Of a stretch of DNA of 64,000 bases, positions 22,381-34,184 are shown one piece after another; position 1 is the stretch's first letter, and every line of letters starts with the position of its first letter. The position numbers and the translations under genes were made by a program. Under the pieces are notes generated by a model. That model worked only from the letters and a program-made list of their open reading frames with translations, did no database searches and was not told the origin of the DNA. Origin of the DNA: Carnegiea gigantea (Eukaryota > Streptophyta > Magnoliopsida > Caryophyllales > Cactaceae); assembly GCA_029747015.1 (NCBI GenBank), contig JAKOGI010001274.1, forward strand, positions 1 through 64,000, in the 5' to 3' direction.

Positions 22381-23059
22381 AACTTGATGGATCGCACGGC
22401 CTTTGCTCCGGCGATGCATCATTCAAATTTCCGCCCTATCAACTTTCGATGGTAGCATAGTGGCCTACCATGGTGGTGACAGGTGACGGAGAATTAGGGT
22501 TCGATTCCGGAGAGGGAGCCTGAGAAACGGCTACCACATCCGAGGAAGGCAGCAGGCGCGTAAATTACCCAATCCTGACACGGGGAGGTAGTGATAATAA
22601 ATAACAATACCAGGCTCTTCGACCTGGTAATTGGAACGAGTACAATCTAAATCCCTTAACGAGGATCCATTGGAGGGCAAGTCTGGTGCCAGCAGCCACG
22701 GTAATTCTAGCTCTAATAGCGTATATTTTAGTTGTTGCAGTTAAAAAGCTTGCAGTTGGACCTTGGGGTGGGCCGACCGGCCTGCCTTGCGGTGTGCATT
22801 GGTCGTCCTGCCCCCTCTGTCGGCGATGCGCTCCTAGCCTTAACCGATCGGGCCGTGCCACCGGCGCTGTTACTTTGAAGAAATTAGAGTGCTCAAAGTA
22901 GGCCTACGCTCTAGATACATTAGCATGAGATAACATCATAGGATTTCGGTCCTATTGTGTTGGCGTTCGGGATCGGAGTAATGACTAACAGCGATAGTCG
23001 GGGGCATTCGTATTTCATAGTTAGAGGTGAAATTTTTTAATTTATGAAAGACAAACAAT

Positions 23060-23115
<56 letters not shown>

Positions 23116-23116
23116 A

Positions 23117-23157
<41 letters not shown>

Positions 23158-23336
23158 GCAACCACGGATTGGCGAATGTTGCTTTTAGGACGCCGCTAGC
23201 ACCTTATGAGAAATCTAAGTTTTTGGGTTCCAGGGGGAGTATAGTCACAAGGCTGAAACTTAAAGGAATTGACAAAAGGGCAACACCAGGAGTGGAGCCT
23301 GTGGCTTAATTTGACTCAACACGGGGAAACTTACCG

Positions 23337-23380
<44 letters not shown>

Positions 23381-23699
23381 GCTCTATAGGTGGTGGTCCA
23401 TGGCCGTTCTTAGTTGGTGGAGTGATTTGTCTGGTTAATTCCCTTAGTGAATGAGACCTCATCCTACTAACTAGCTATGTGGAGGTAACCCTTCACAGCT
23501 AGCTTCTTAAAGGGACTATGGCCTTCCAGGCCACGGAAGTTTGAGGCAATAACAAGTCTGTGATGCCCTTAGATGTTCTGGGTCGCACGCGCGCTACACT
23601 GATATATTCCACGAGTCTATAGCCTTGGCCGACAGGCCCTGTTAATCTTTGAAATTTTATCGTGCTTGGGATAGATCATTGTAATTGTTGGTCTTCAAT

Positions 23700-23772
<73 letters not shown>

Positions 23773-23773
23773 A

Positions 23774-23813
<40 letters not shown>

Positions 23814-23870
23814 GGCGACGTGGGCGGTTCGCCGCCGGTGACATCGCGAGAAGTCCACTGAACCTTATCG

Positions 23871-23917
<47 letters not shown>

Positions 23918-23930
23918 AGAAGGACCATTG
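22380..23930 (+). rRNA. 18S rRNA, unit B, 5'-truncated
   Basis: Similarity starts abruptly at AACTTGATGGATCGCACGGC, about 260 nt into 18S, and continues to GTGAACCTGCAGAAGGACCATTG. About 1550 nt remain. It is better preserved than the unit A copy: the 530 loop reads GCCAGCAGCCACGGTAA with GGAGGGCAAGTCTGG kept. It still carries many transitions, and without its 5' domain it cannot form a small subunit. The LINE RNase H frame reads straight into it. Confidence 0.95.
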
Positions 23931-24738
23931 TCGAAACCTGCTCAGCAGAAAGACCTGCGAACATGTTTACCTCAACATACCGGGAGGGGTGCCTCGGTCC
24001 CCTCCCCGAGCCGGGAGCAACCCCCGGTGCAGTAACGAAACCCCGGCGCGAACCACGCCAAGGAACACGAACTCACGGTGTGCCCACTCACGCCCAGTCC
24101 ATCGGCGCATGGGGGTGGCACCTGTCTAGAGTTGGGAAAAGTTGACCCGACACGATTACCGACCCGAACCCGACACGAAGTTAAGTGGGTTTGGATATAA
24201 ATTTTCGGCACGTTTAATTAAATGGGTTGACACGTTCAACCCGTTTAATTAAATAGGTTAGGTTCAGGTCGAGATTCTTGACACGAAAAAGTATCTATTT
24301 AACCCGTTTAATTAATGAGTTAAATAAGTCAACTTATTTTTTTCATTTTTTATTTTTTCATTTACTTTTTATTAGATAATTAAGAATATCAAAATTTTTA
24401 GAAATTATGAATTATGATGAATCTGCGGAATTTCAAAGAGTAATTATCTAATGTGATATGTAAACTTAATTTTTAATTACTGTAATTATGTATTAATTGA
24501 AAATATTAAATGCGTAAATAGTCAATTAAGTGACTGAACTTGACCTATTTATCTTAAACAGGTTAAGCGGGTTAACCTGTTTAAAAATTAAATGGGTACA
24601 GGTCAAGATTTTTCAACCCGTTTAATAAACGGGTTAGGTTCAGGTTGAGGAATTCTCAACCGGTTTAAGTTCGACACGAACACGAACCCGACCCCACACG
24701 ACCTATTAGCCAGCTCTACACCTGTCCCTATTTAAAAC
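23931..24738 (+). other. ITS1, unit B, split by a MITE
   Basis: Begins TCGAAACCTGCTCAGCAGAA. The conserved plant ITS1 motif GGCGCGAACCACGCCAAGGAA (near 24045-24065) is intact. The spacer is interrupted at 24127-24718 and resumes CACCTGTCCCTATTTAAAAC just before 5.8S. Without the insert it would be about 210 nt, a normal length. Confidence 0.88.
24127..24718. mobile_element. hAT-type MITE inserted in ITS1 (592 bp)
   Basis: Ends TAGAGTTGG and CCAGCTCTA form a 9-bp terminal inverted repeat with one mismatch. Perfect 8-bp target duplications CACCTGTC lie at 24119-24126 and 24719-24726. Unit A has the uninterrupted site. The interior is AT-rich with ACCCGTTTAATTAA and CCCGACACGA repeats arranged as inverted repeats and has no coding capacity. 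The 8-bp duplication and TIR type place it with hAT. Confidence 0.92.
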
Positions 24739-24900
24739 GTAACAAGTCTCGGCAACGGATATCTCGTCTCTCGCATCGATGAAGAACATAGTGAAATGCG
24801 ATACTTGGTGTGAATTGCAGGATCCTGTGAACCATCGAGTCTTTGAAAGCAAGTTGCGCTCGAAGCCTTTCGGCCAAGGGCATGTCTGCCGGGGCGTCAC
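24739..24900 (+). rRNA. 5.8S rRNA, unit B
   Basis: Contains GTCTCGGCAACGGATATCTC, CGATGAAGAACATAGTGAAA and ACCATCGAGTCTTTGAAAGC, and ends at GGCGTCAC. Length is normal. Several substitutions differ from both the consensus and unit A, so the units decayed independently. Confidence 0.92.
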
Positions 24901-25119
24901 ACATCGCGCCTCCCCCTCGCCTGCTGGGGGGGAAGGATTATAGCCTCCTGTGCCCCAACCGGGGCGCTGCTGGCCTAAAACGGAAGCCCGCAGCGACGAG
25001 CTGCGACGGCGATTGGTGATGGACGAGGCCTTAAGTGGCCGTTGTTTGCATCGCACCGCACGCACACCGCCAGGAAGGGCTCGTTGGACTCTAACGTGTG
25101 TTGAAAGCACAAAATCGCT
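24901..25119 (+). other. ITS2, unit B
   Basis: About 219 nt of GC-rich spacer between 5.8S and 25S. It is similar to unit A ITS2 in length and in the GATGGACGAGGCCTTAAGTGG block. Confidence 0.87.
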
Positions 25120-27319
25120 GCGACCCCAGGTCAGGCGGGGGTACCTGCGGAGTTTAAGCATATCAATAAGTGGAGGAAAAGAAACTGACAAAGATTCCCC
25201 TAGTAACAGCCAGCGAACTGGGAAGAGCCCAGTTTAAAATCGGGCGGCGTCGCCGTCTGAATTGTAGTATGGAGAAACGTCCTCTGCGGCGGACCGGGCC
25301 CGATTCCCCTAGAAAGGGGTGCCAGAGAGGGTGAGAGCCCCATCGTGCCCGGACCCTGTCGTACCACGAGGCGTTGTCACCGAGTCGGATTGTCTGGAAA
25401 TGCAGCCCCAAGCAGGCGGTAAATTCTGTCTAAGGCTAAATACGGGCGAGAGACCGATAGCCAACAAGTGCCGCGAGGGACAGATGAAAAGGATTTTGAA
25501 AAGAGAGTCAAAGAGTGCTTGACATTATCGGGAGGGAAGCGGATGGGGGCCAGCGATGCGCCCCGGTCGGATATGGAACGGCCACAAGTCGGTCCGCTGA
25601 CCAGCTTGGGGCTCGGACCGGCGCGTGTTGGGAGGGTAACTGAACCCCAGTTCCTGGGAGCATCGTCCTCGTGATTGTGGAAGGCAGCGGGGGCCGTCAC
25701 GGCGTGCCTTGGTACCTGTGTGCTCTAGGCATCGACCTGCGGGCCCCCCAATCGGGCCGTCTTGAAACACGGACCAAGGAGTCTGACATGTGTGCGAGTC
25801 AACGGGCGAGTAAACCCATACGGCGCGAGGAAGCTAATTGGCGGGATCCCCTCACAAGTGCACCACCGACCGACCTTGATCTTCTGAAAAGGGTTCGAGT
25901 GAGAGCATAGTTGTCAGGACCCGAAAGATGGTGAAAAATGCCTAAGCGGGGCGAAAAGCCAGAGGAAACTCTGGTGGAGGCCCGAAGTGATACTGACGTG
26001 CAAATCGTTCGTCTGACTTGGGTATAGGTGCGAAAGACTAATCGAACCGTCTAGTAGTTGGTTTCCTCTGAAGTTTCCCTCATGATAGCGAGAGCTCATA
26101 CGCGAGTTCTATTATGTAAAGCCAATGATTAGAGGCATTAGAGGCGCAGTGCCGTTGACTTATTCTTAACTTTAAATAGGTAGGACGGCGCGGCTGCTTT
26201 GTTGAGCCGCGCCACAGAATCGTGAGCTCCAAGTGGGCCATTTTTGGTAAGGAGAACTGGTGATGCGGGATGAATCGGAAGCCAGGTTACAGTGCCCAAC
26301 TGTGGGATAACTTAGATCCCACAAAGGTGATGGAAGTCGAAATCCGCTAAGGAGTGTGTAGCAACTCACCTGCCCAATCAACTAGCCCCGAAAATGGATG
26401 GCGCTAAAGCGCACGACCTATACCCGGCCGTCGGGGCAAGTGCCAGGCCCCGATGAGTAGGACGGCACGGCGGTCGCTGCAAAACCTATGGCGCAAGCCA
26501 GGGCGGAGCCGCTGTCGGTGCAGATTTTAGTGGTAGTAACAAATATTCAAATGAGAACTTTGAAGGTCGAAGAGGGAAAAGGTTCCATGTGAACAGCGCT
26601 TGCACATAGGTTGGTCGATCCTAAGAGACAGGTGAAGCCCGTCCGACAATGCGTCTCGCGCGAGCATCGAAAGGGAATCAGGTTAAAATTCTCGAACCGG
26701 GATGCGAGAGTTGACGGCAACGTTAGGGAGTTCGGAGACGTCGGTAGGGGCCTCGGGAAGAGTTATCTTTTTTGTTTAACAGCCTGCCCACCCTGGAAAC
26801 GACTGAGGTAGGGTCCAGCGGCTAGAAGAGCACAACACGTCGCGTGGTGTCCAGTGCGCCCCCAGCAGCCCTTGAAAATCCGGAGGACCGAGTGCCCACC
26901 ATGCCCGGTCGTACTTATAACTACATCAGGTCTCCAAGGTGAACAGCCTCTGGTCGATGGAACAATGTAGCCAAGGGAAGTCGGCAAAATGGATCCCTAA
27001 CTTCGGGAAAGGATTGGCTCTGAGGGCTGGGCACGAAGGTCCGAGTCCCGAACCCGTTGGCTGTCGGCGGACTGCTCGAACTTTTCGCGCGGCGAGAGCG
27101 GGTCGTCGCGTGCCAGCCGGGGGACAGACTGGGAATGGCCCCTTTGGGGGCCTTCCCCGGGCGTCGAACAGTCAACTCAGAACTGGTACGGACAAGGGAA
27201 ATCCGACTATTTAATTAAAACAAAGCATTGCGGTGGTCCCTGATGTTAATGCAATGTGATTTCTGCCCAGTGCTCTAAATGTCAAAGTGAAGAAATTTAA
27301 CTAAGCGCGGGTAAACGGT

Positions 27320-27356
<37 letters not shown>

Positions 27357-28030
27357 CCGTCATCTAATTAGTGATGCACATGAATGGATTAACGAGATTC
27401 CCACTGTCTCTATTTGTTATCCAGCGAAACCACAGCCAGGGAACGGGCTTGGAAGAATCAGCGGGGAAAGAAGACCTTGTTGAGCTTGACTCTAGTCCGA
27501 CTTTGTGAAATGACTTGAGAGTTGTAGCATAAGTGAGAGCTTTGGCGTAAGTGAAATACCACTACTTTTGTTATTTTACGTACTCCGTGAGTCGGAGGCA
27601 GGGCATCGCTTTCGATTCGGGTAGAGGACATTGTTAAGTGGGGAGTTTGGCTGGGGCAGAACATCTATTAAAAGATAATGCAAGTGTCCAAAGATGAGCT
27701 CAACGAGAACATAAATCTTATGTGAAACAGAAGGGTAAAAGCTCGTTTGATTATGATTTTCAATACGAATACGAACCGTGAAAGCATGGCCTAACGATCC
27801 TTTAGACCTTCGGAATTTGAACCTAGAGGTGTCAAAAAAGTTACCACAGGGATAACTGGCTTGTGACAGCCAAGCGTTCATAGCGACGTTGCTTTTTGAT
27901 ACTTCAATGTCGGCTCTTCCTATCATTGTGAAGCAGATGACTTAAATACGCGATGGGGTATTGTAAGTGGCAAAGTGGCATTGCTGTCATGATCCACTAA
28001 GATTTAGCCCTATGTTGCTTCGATTCGTCC
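25120..28030 (+). rRNA. 25S rRNA, unit B, with internal deletion
   Basis: Starts GCGACCCCAGGTCAGGCGGG and follows plant 25S to ATTGTGAAGCAGA at 27937. It then jumps to TGACTTAAATACGCGATGGG near the 3' end and finishes around CTTCGATTCGTCC (28030). About 0.45 kb is lost, including the sarcin-ricin loop region, so the ~2911-nt RNA would be non-functional. The two joined points share GCAGA in the intact gene. The peptidyl-transferase neighbourhood (GTTACCACAGGGATAACTGG) is still present. Frames in this interval are shadows of rRNA. Confidence 0.95.
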
Positions 28031-28329
28031 CTTCCCCTCCCGAGTCTCCTCAATTCAACTCCCCCGCTCCCTGGAGGTTTGCGACCAGGGCCGGGACGGC
28101 GGGAAAATACTCTAAGTCATGATGGGAGTGCTACGTCCCAAGGAAATTGTTCTCAGTCGCGGTGGTGCCACGTCCCGAGGAAAATATCGTAAGCCACGAT
28201 GGCGGAAAAATAGTCTAAGTCATGGGAGCACCGAGGCTGGAGGGAAAAACGTTCTAAGTCCCATGAAAAGAACACTCTAAGTCACGGCGGGGGTAGGTGC
28301 CGAGGTGACAACATGCCGCCCAAGTCCTG

Positions 28330-29030
28330 AGGAACGCCCTAAAAATGGCCCCGGTGTATGGCCAAGGCATGCCCCCAGGTCCTGCACATCGCCCCGGAAC
28401 GGCGCCGGTGCATGCCCAAAGCATGCTTCCGAGTTCCGAGGATCTCCCCCAAAACGGCCCCGGTGCGTGCCCAAGGTATGCCCCCGAGTCCCGAGAAACG
28501 CCCCCAAAACGGCCCCGTTGCATGGCCAAGGCATGCTCCCGACTCCCGCACATCGCCCGAAACGGCCCAGGTGTATGCCCAAGGCATGCCCCCGAGTCCT
28601 GAAGAACGCCCCCAAAACGACCCCGGTGCATGCCGAAGGCATGCCCCCAAGTCCCGAGGAACGCCCCGAAATGGCCCCATAGCAAGGCCAAGGCATACCC
28701 CCGAGTACTGAGGAACGCCCCTAAAACGGCCCTGGTGCATGGCCAAGGCATGCCCCCGAGTCCCGCACATTGCCCGGAACGGCCCCGGTGAACGCCCCCA
28801 AAACAGCTCCAGTGCATGACCAAGGCATGCCCCCGAGTCCCACACATCGCCCCGGAATAGCCCCAGTGCATGTTCAAGGCATGCCCCTGAGTCTCGAGGA
28901 ACGCCCCCAAAATGGTCCTGATGTATGGCCAAGGCATGCCCCCGAGTGCCGCACATCGCCCCGAAACGGCCCCGGTGCATGGCCAAGGCATGCCCCGAGT
29001 CCCGCCGAATGCCTGTAAAACGGCTTCGGG
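28330..29030. repeat. IGS subrepeats, about 12 copies of ~50-80 bp
   Basis: The unit is roughly CGGCCCCGGTGCATGGCCAA then GGCATGCCCCCGAGTCCCGC and a short CACATCGCCC or GAGGAACGCCC segment. Copies of the AAGGCATGCCCC core fall near 28366, 28413, 28470, 28527, 28579, 28635, 28692, 28745, 28824, 28878, 28934 and 28985. The repeats generate long artificial frames on both strands (up to 245 codons). IGS subrepeats are typical of plant rDNA and often act as spacer promoters or enhancers (family knowledge). Confidence 0.9.
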
Positions 29031-29664
29031 CTAAGCCCGATGAATGCCCTCAAGTCCCGACGATCGGCCCCGGGGGGCCCTGGGGCATGCCCCATGTCTT
29101 GGGGCACGGCCCTGGGGTGGCCCTGGGTCATACCCCTGACAGCGTCCACGCACGCCACCGGATGCCCACGGTAGCATCCATGCATGCCGGGCAGCGTCCG
29201 TGGATGCTGCCGCTGGGTGCTGTGGACTACCAGGGGGTGCTGGATGCTAGCGGCAAGCTGTGAACGCTAGCCGCAGGCCCTAGACGCTGGCCGCAAGGCC
29301 CTGGACGCTGGCCGCAGCCACGCAAACACCCGAAACCCGTCCCGAGAAAAAATCCCCGTATTTTTGTCGTGCGTTTTTCCCCAAATTTTGTCCCCCCCTT
29401 CCCCACAATTTTTAGGGAATTTAGAAGTTTTGTCCCGCATTTTTCTTATTTTTCTCCGATTTTTAGGAATTTTTTCAGTTTTTGACTTTAAAAAATATAA
29501 AAAGTAGCTCGGGTGTCCGAAAAATCCCAAAAAAATACTTTTTAGTAATTTCACATCATGATCTTTCCAATGGTACCATTGGTTGCTGTTGAAACATTCT
29601 AACCCCAGTATGATTTTTCATCACAGTTGATGTCTACTGGGGGCGGAGCTAGTAGAGTTCTAAG

Positions 29665-29686
29665 AGCTCTTTATAGGGGAGGTGCT
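29665..29686 (+). promoter_or_regulatory. RNA polymerase I promoter-like site, unit B
   Basis: AGCTCTTTATAGGGGAGGTG is identical in core to the site of unit A at 2352-2372. Conservation of this segment in two otherwise diverged copies supports the assignment. If active, it would transcribe only a short truncated ETS into the telomere-like repeats. Confidence 0.65.
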
Positions 29687-30545
29687 TGGCAAGCAGCAGG
29701 GGCAGCGATAGCCATCGCCCATGCATGCCATGATGTCAAAGGCCTTGTTGCCATGGCTTCCATGCACCGAACCTTGGCGGGTGGATGACGGACCACCCCA
29801 GGGTCGGGTTTCGCCTAGGGAAGCATGACTAGCATGAAAAATGTTGGATATCGATCGAGGGATTGCGTGAATCATTGCTATGCTAGTTCCTACCTTCTGA
29901 GGTACCAATGGTACTCCTGACGCCCGTCTTCGATGGCATTCCTAGGTGTCTAGGATGCCATCACAGGTGGGGGCATTGCCCCCCTCACCCGAGAACGGTT
30001 ATCACCCCCACATGGGCAGGGGTGATTGTTGGTGAATTCCTGCGGCCCATCGTTCTTTCGTTCTTGACCCGGCTCCCTTGCTCCTTGACATCGTTTCTGT
30101 TGCTTGGCATGCCTTGTCCCGGGGATGGACGCTGGACGCGCTGGCTGTGGGATTTGAGCGGAGGCGTGTTGCCTTTATGTGCAGGTTGACTATCGCAAGC
30201 GTAGTGACAAGGAGGCGACGCGGAATGGGCTGGACGCCCCGGTAGTGGAAGCCGATGATCGGTGAGTGAGGGCCTAGACGCTTGAGCTTGTAGGCCCCTC
30301 GCGCCCGTGAGGCCGAAGTACACGAATGGGGTCGAAGGCTTGTCTTGAGGAGCTGATCTGTGTGACGACAGCGGGGTTGATCGCTCCGGTAGTGGAAGTC
30401 GATGATCGGTGAGTGAGGGCCTAGACGCTTGAGCTTGTAAGCCCCTCGCGCCCATGAGGCCGAAGTACACTAACAGAGTGGGAGGAGCACTTCCAAGGAC
30501 GTGACATGAAGCCTGCGCACGGCGGGGAATGCCCTTTGCAACCTT

Positions 30546-30833
30546 GAACCCAAAACCTTGAACCCTAAATCCTAAACCCTGCACCCTCACCCCTAACCCC
30601 TAAACCCTAAACCCTAACCCTAACCCCTAAACCCTAAACCCTAAATCCTTGTACGCTGAACGCTAAACCCTGAACCCTGAACGCCGAACCCTGAACACTA
30701 AACCTAGAACCCTTAACCCTTAACCCTTAACGCCGAACCCTAAAACCCTAAACCCTAACCCTGATCCCTAAACCCTACACCTGAACTCTAAACCCTAAAC
30801 CCTAAACCATAAACCCTAAACCCTAAACTCTGA
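30546..30833. repeat. Interstitial telomere-like repeats, degenerate CCCTAAA
   Basis: About 290 bp of CCCTAAACCCTAAACC-type repeats mixed with variants (CCCTGAACG, CCTTAACCC, CGCCGAACC). It is the complement of the plant telomere repeat TTTAGGG. The array starts exactly where the unit B ETS breaks off and stops at CTCTGAGTTGGGG, after which ordinary DNA follows. It is therefore interstitial, not a chromosome end. Confidence 0.93.
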
Positions 30834-31813
30834 GTTGGGGAATCTTGTCTAAATTAAACGTTAATGGAAATCGCTATATCAACACCATTGTATCTTAAGC
30901 CTGTTTTAGAATGGGAAAATTTAAACAAGTCAAAGTGCTCTCAATCGAGTGTTTCTTTTATTTTTTATTTTAGAAGTTTGGTGTTGCTTTTGAAGGGAAA
31001 AAAAATTAAGGCAAACTAGAGTTGGTATTGGACTAACCAAATTGCCCTTAATGAAGTTGGGAGAGTTGACTATCATTGACTTGCACAGACATATGCAGTG
31101 CAATTTGGGATGTTTGCTCTCTTTCTCTCTCTATGGATAGCTGTAGTTGGTGTTGCTGTTTAGAAGCTGGTGTTTCTCTCTCTATTGACTTGCACTGACC
31201 AAACTGCCCTTAATGAAGTTGGGAGAGTTTTATTTTTTAGAAGTTGGTGTTGCTTTTTAGAAGTTGGTGTTCTAGTTGTATACCCAGTTAGTTGCATTCC
31301 TCTACCCATGTGACATCTTTCCATTCCGTACATTACGTTAATTGGTCTCCCTCACCATAATGTCTCTACCTTCAGCAAACATGACAAACTCACCTTCGTC
31401 TGCCTGTTGTTCATTCCCTTTGAACACCTATGGACATTCCATCACTCTATTCTTCTCACCCACGAACCAAGAATTGGATTTTAATGAATCTTCTCTTCTG
31501 GTTCGACATGAATGACACAGGGGATCATAATTTCTTCTCTCCTGTGAAGATGAGTACAAACTACAAAGATAGAGATAGGTAGACGAGAGGCATTTGGGCA
31601 CGGACAACGTTAAACCGCAAGACGAGAGGCAGATATTCATTCAAATACCAGACATCTAAAAATCAGTGGACAATTGTGGCACCCCATAAAGCTCATCCAC
31701 TGAAATAGACGAGCAAAAGATAATCCTGAATTCCCATCCAAAGGTTGCAAAAAGTATTGTACAACTTTTCTGCAAGCCTAAATGTATTTCAATCCTAATA
31801 TGCATTGTTGTCT
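30834..31813. other. Unassigned DNA with a duplicated segment
   Basis: No gene seen. AATTGCCCTTAATGAAGTTG with following GGGAGAGTT occurs near 31040 and in nearly the same form near 31200, together with ATTGACTTGCAC and TTTAGAAG..TTGGTGTTGCT blocks, indicating a local tandem duplication of about 160 bp. It lies just downstream of the NEF1-like pseudogene and may include its old 3' flank. Confidence 0.5.
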
Positions 31814-32798
31814 TCAGATTAGATATTGGGCCAAGGAATAGATGACTCCCAGTAATCCTAATATTTTGACCTTCATCACATCGGTAATTATGATGGCTGG
31901 CAGATTGAGAGGCAGAGTCAGTAGAGGCAAAGTATCTTTCTGCTTAGTGTGGCTCCATACAAACCGGTTGAAAAGAATATGGCTTAGAAATGTAAGAATG
32001 AGGAGAGCAACATTTTTTACTGCAAAAGACCAGTCTGGCCCCCCAATGTCCAAGCCCCAACCTTCATTTCTATGCCACACATACTCCCAAAAACTGTGTA
32101 GAGCTGTTAACACTAGATACAATGAAATTACAACTGGGAAATATCTTTGCTTATCACCAAAACCAGCGGCAAAATCAGAATCCTAGTTTAGTAACAGCAA
32201 GATTGGTGCCAATAAGAGTATAGCACGGTTTGAACCACCAGTGAGATTAGCATTCAAGATCAAGCATATGGCAAAACACGACAGTAGCAACATTACCAAC
32301 TGCGCGCATCCATGCTCCTCAGCTACTACCCTCTTAATCGTAAAGGTTGGTGCCATAGAAGCTCCACGCTGCTACAAAAATCTCATTTTGGCAGGGAATT
32401 TTGCTGAACTGCTATGACTAGACTGGGCTTGTTTAATTCCCCCCTTTTCAAGAGCTTTCTCTAGCATTAAAGAAGTCAACTCAAATTTTATTTCCAACCC
32501 AATAAGCATAAAGATAGCATCATACAAGCCAAGGAGGGATGTCCTCTAACCCTCAACAGCTAATATAGTATTTAGCCGCCGATCCTCCTGTGTGATATCT
32601 GCACCGTCTATTAGGCTCTTGATTCTGACCAGCCCCTCTAACAAGTAGGTGATAGGAAAGAATGCCACTAGGAGAGCAAACACCCAAGGCAAGACCTTCG
32701 TACTAGAGGCAGAGGGAAGGTGTGTGAAGATGACAAATACAGAGGCGCAAATCATGGTTAAAACAATACGAGCCTGCAAGATCACAGCCTGAGGAAAG

Positions 32799-33909
32799 TG
32801 ATGGAGACCATCATGACCGCTCTTGTACCTCCCCTTCTCAGCTCAAGGAAGACCCCAACAAGCTCAAAGAGGCTAAAGAGTTTGCTATCCTCTGCAGAAA
32901 GGCCATGACTATGCCAGAGGAATTCATACATAGCCCCCTCACGCCATGCCCGGTCTTTGTCACTTGTTTACAACAACATGTAATGGACCCACATGCTGAA
33001 GGTCTTTACATTATTCAAGCCTAGAAACTTAGCTTTCTTTCAAGCCCAACCACGTTCAATTTGGATATCATTTGGTTGGTAAAATCTAGCTCACAAGTAT
33101 ATGGTATCCCGGCGCAGGGCAGTTTGGGTAGTCTGTACTCTTTAGCCCATAACTTTTGATTGGCTGGTCCAACCTTAGCAAACTTACATTCCCTGGAAAA
33201 TAGACTTCCTGATATTTCCAACAAGCCCAAGAACATCGAATTTGGCCCAGTATTCTGAGAGATATGGCTGCTGGAAGTTGAGGCTGCTGCAAATGTGAAT
33301 GCAATTATTGCAATCCATGTGAACTTGGTATTTTACTCTTCATGTCGGCTGCTACCTCCTCCAATTCCGTGTGACTCTCTTTCTAGCAAGCTTTGAATGT
33401 GTGAGATAAAGGATTCATGCATCCATTTGAGCTTCTACACCCTTTTCACACCAAACATCCATGAGATACACCTTTTCACTCCTTGGTACATCCACATGAA
33501 GGGCTAGCTACAATGTACTTAGGTTTCTTTGTTTTATGCACTTTTTTTTGTTTTCTTCGTACCTTTTCATAATGGAAGGCCTTTAGTATAAATAGGCCAT
33601 AGCTTGAGGTTGTAAGCATTCACTTCTAATTTGAAATACAAGCAATACAAAGCAAGCATTTGAGTGTTCTCTCGATTGTGTTCTAAAGCCTAGTTCTATA
33701 TCTTGAGTGTGGCAACCTCAAGTGGTGATTAACTTCTGTATCCTAGATTGAGTTAAGGGATTGCCCAAGTTATTTGGCTTGAGTGGCTCCAAATTGGATT
33801 ATCTCTAGTCAAATACTCGAACTATCCTTCTCTCATTTTTTACTTTGTTCTTACCCCTCAAAAACCAAAAAACATCTTGTCTTGGTCATTTGTGCTCACT
33901 TATACATCA
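32799..33909 (+). repeat. 5' LTR of the 6.8-kb Ty3/gypsy element
   Basis: 1111 bp, TG...CA ends. A TATA box, TATAAATAGG, lies at 33587-33596 and should start the element's transcript. It matches the 3' LTR apart from scattered substitutions and lack of a ~30-bp segment (GTTCTAGGTCCCTTCCCTC...) that is present in the 3' LTR near 39420. Confidence 0.95.
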
Positions 33910-33911
33910 TT

Positions 33912-33928
33912 TGGTATCAGAGCCAAGG
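33912..33928 (+). promoter_or_regulatory. Primer-binding site (initiator tRNA-Met type)
   Basis: TGGTATCAGAGCCAAGG two bases after the 5' LTR. TGGTATCAGAGC is the classic complement of the 3' end of initiator tRNA-Met used by many plant LTR retrotransposons to prime minus-strand synthesis. Confidence 0.92.
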
Positions 33929-34184
33929 TTGTCAAGTGACCAAGAACCAGCCAAATACTTCCCAAAAGCCAAAACACAAAATACACAAATCAACAAAACC
34001 GTGAGAAAACAAAGACAGAGCATTGGCAAGGCGCCCCCGTGCTCCCAGACACAACCGTGCCACGTCTCTTTCTGCCTTCAGTTTCGTCCAGAATATTGGC
34101 ACGGTGCCACCGTGCTTATAGGCACGACTGTGCCCCTCCTCATCCCTGCAAAAACAGCCTTCCTTCAATCCTAAACACGGTAAA

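Larger units (their letters stand above)
28031..30545 (+). other. rDNA IGS and partial 5'ETS, unit B
   Basis: Follows the 25S end directly. Order: CGGGAAAATAC-type repeats (28080-28290), GC-rich subrepeats (~28330-29030), unique spacer similar to unit A, a Pol I promoter-like site (29665-29686) and a 5'ETS beginning. It ends at ATGCCCTTTGCAA (30545), mid-ETS compared with unit A (where GGGATTTTGCCGGTGGGG follows near 3589), and passes into telomere-like repeats. Confidence 0.85.

Noticed and set aside
25671..27214. Small frames in 25S (for example 26939-27214)
   Set aside because: Shadows within rRNA sequence that aligns with 25S throughout.
28254..28991. 245-codon minus-strand frame rich in MPW/GHA repeats
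   Set aside because: Produced by the IGS subrepeats; equivalent long frames appear on the plus strand and the repeats are spacer DNA of the rDNA unit.
30546..30833. True chromosome end
   Set aside because: Repeats are degenerate and followed by more than 33 kb of ordinary sequence.
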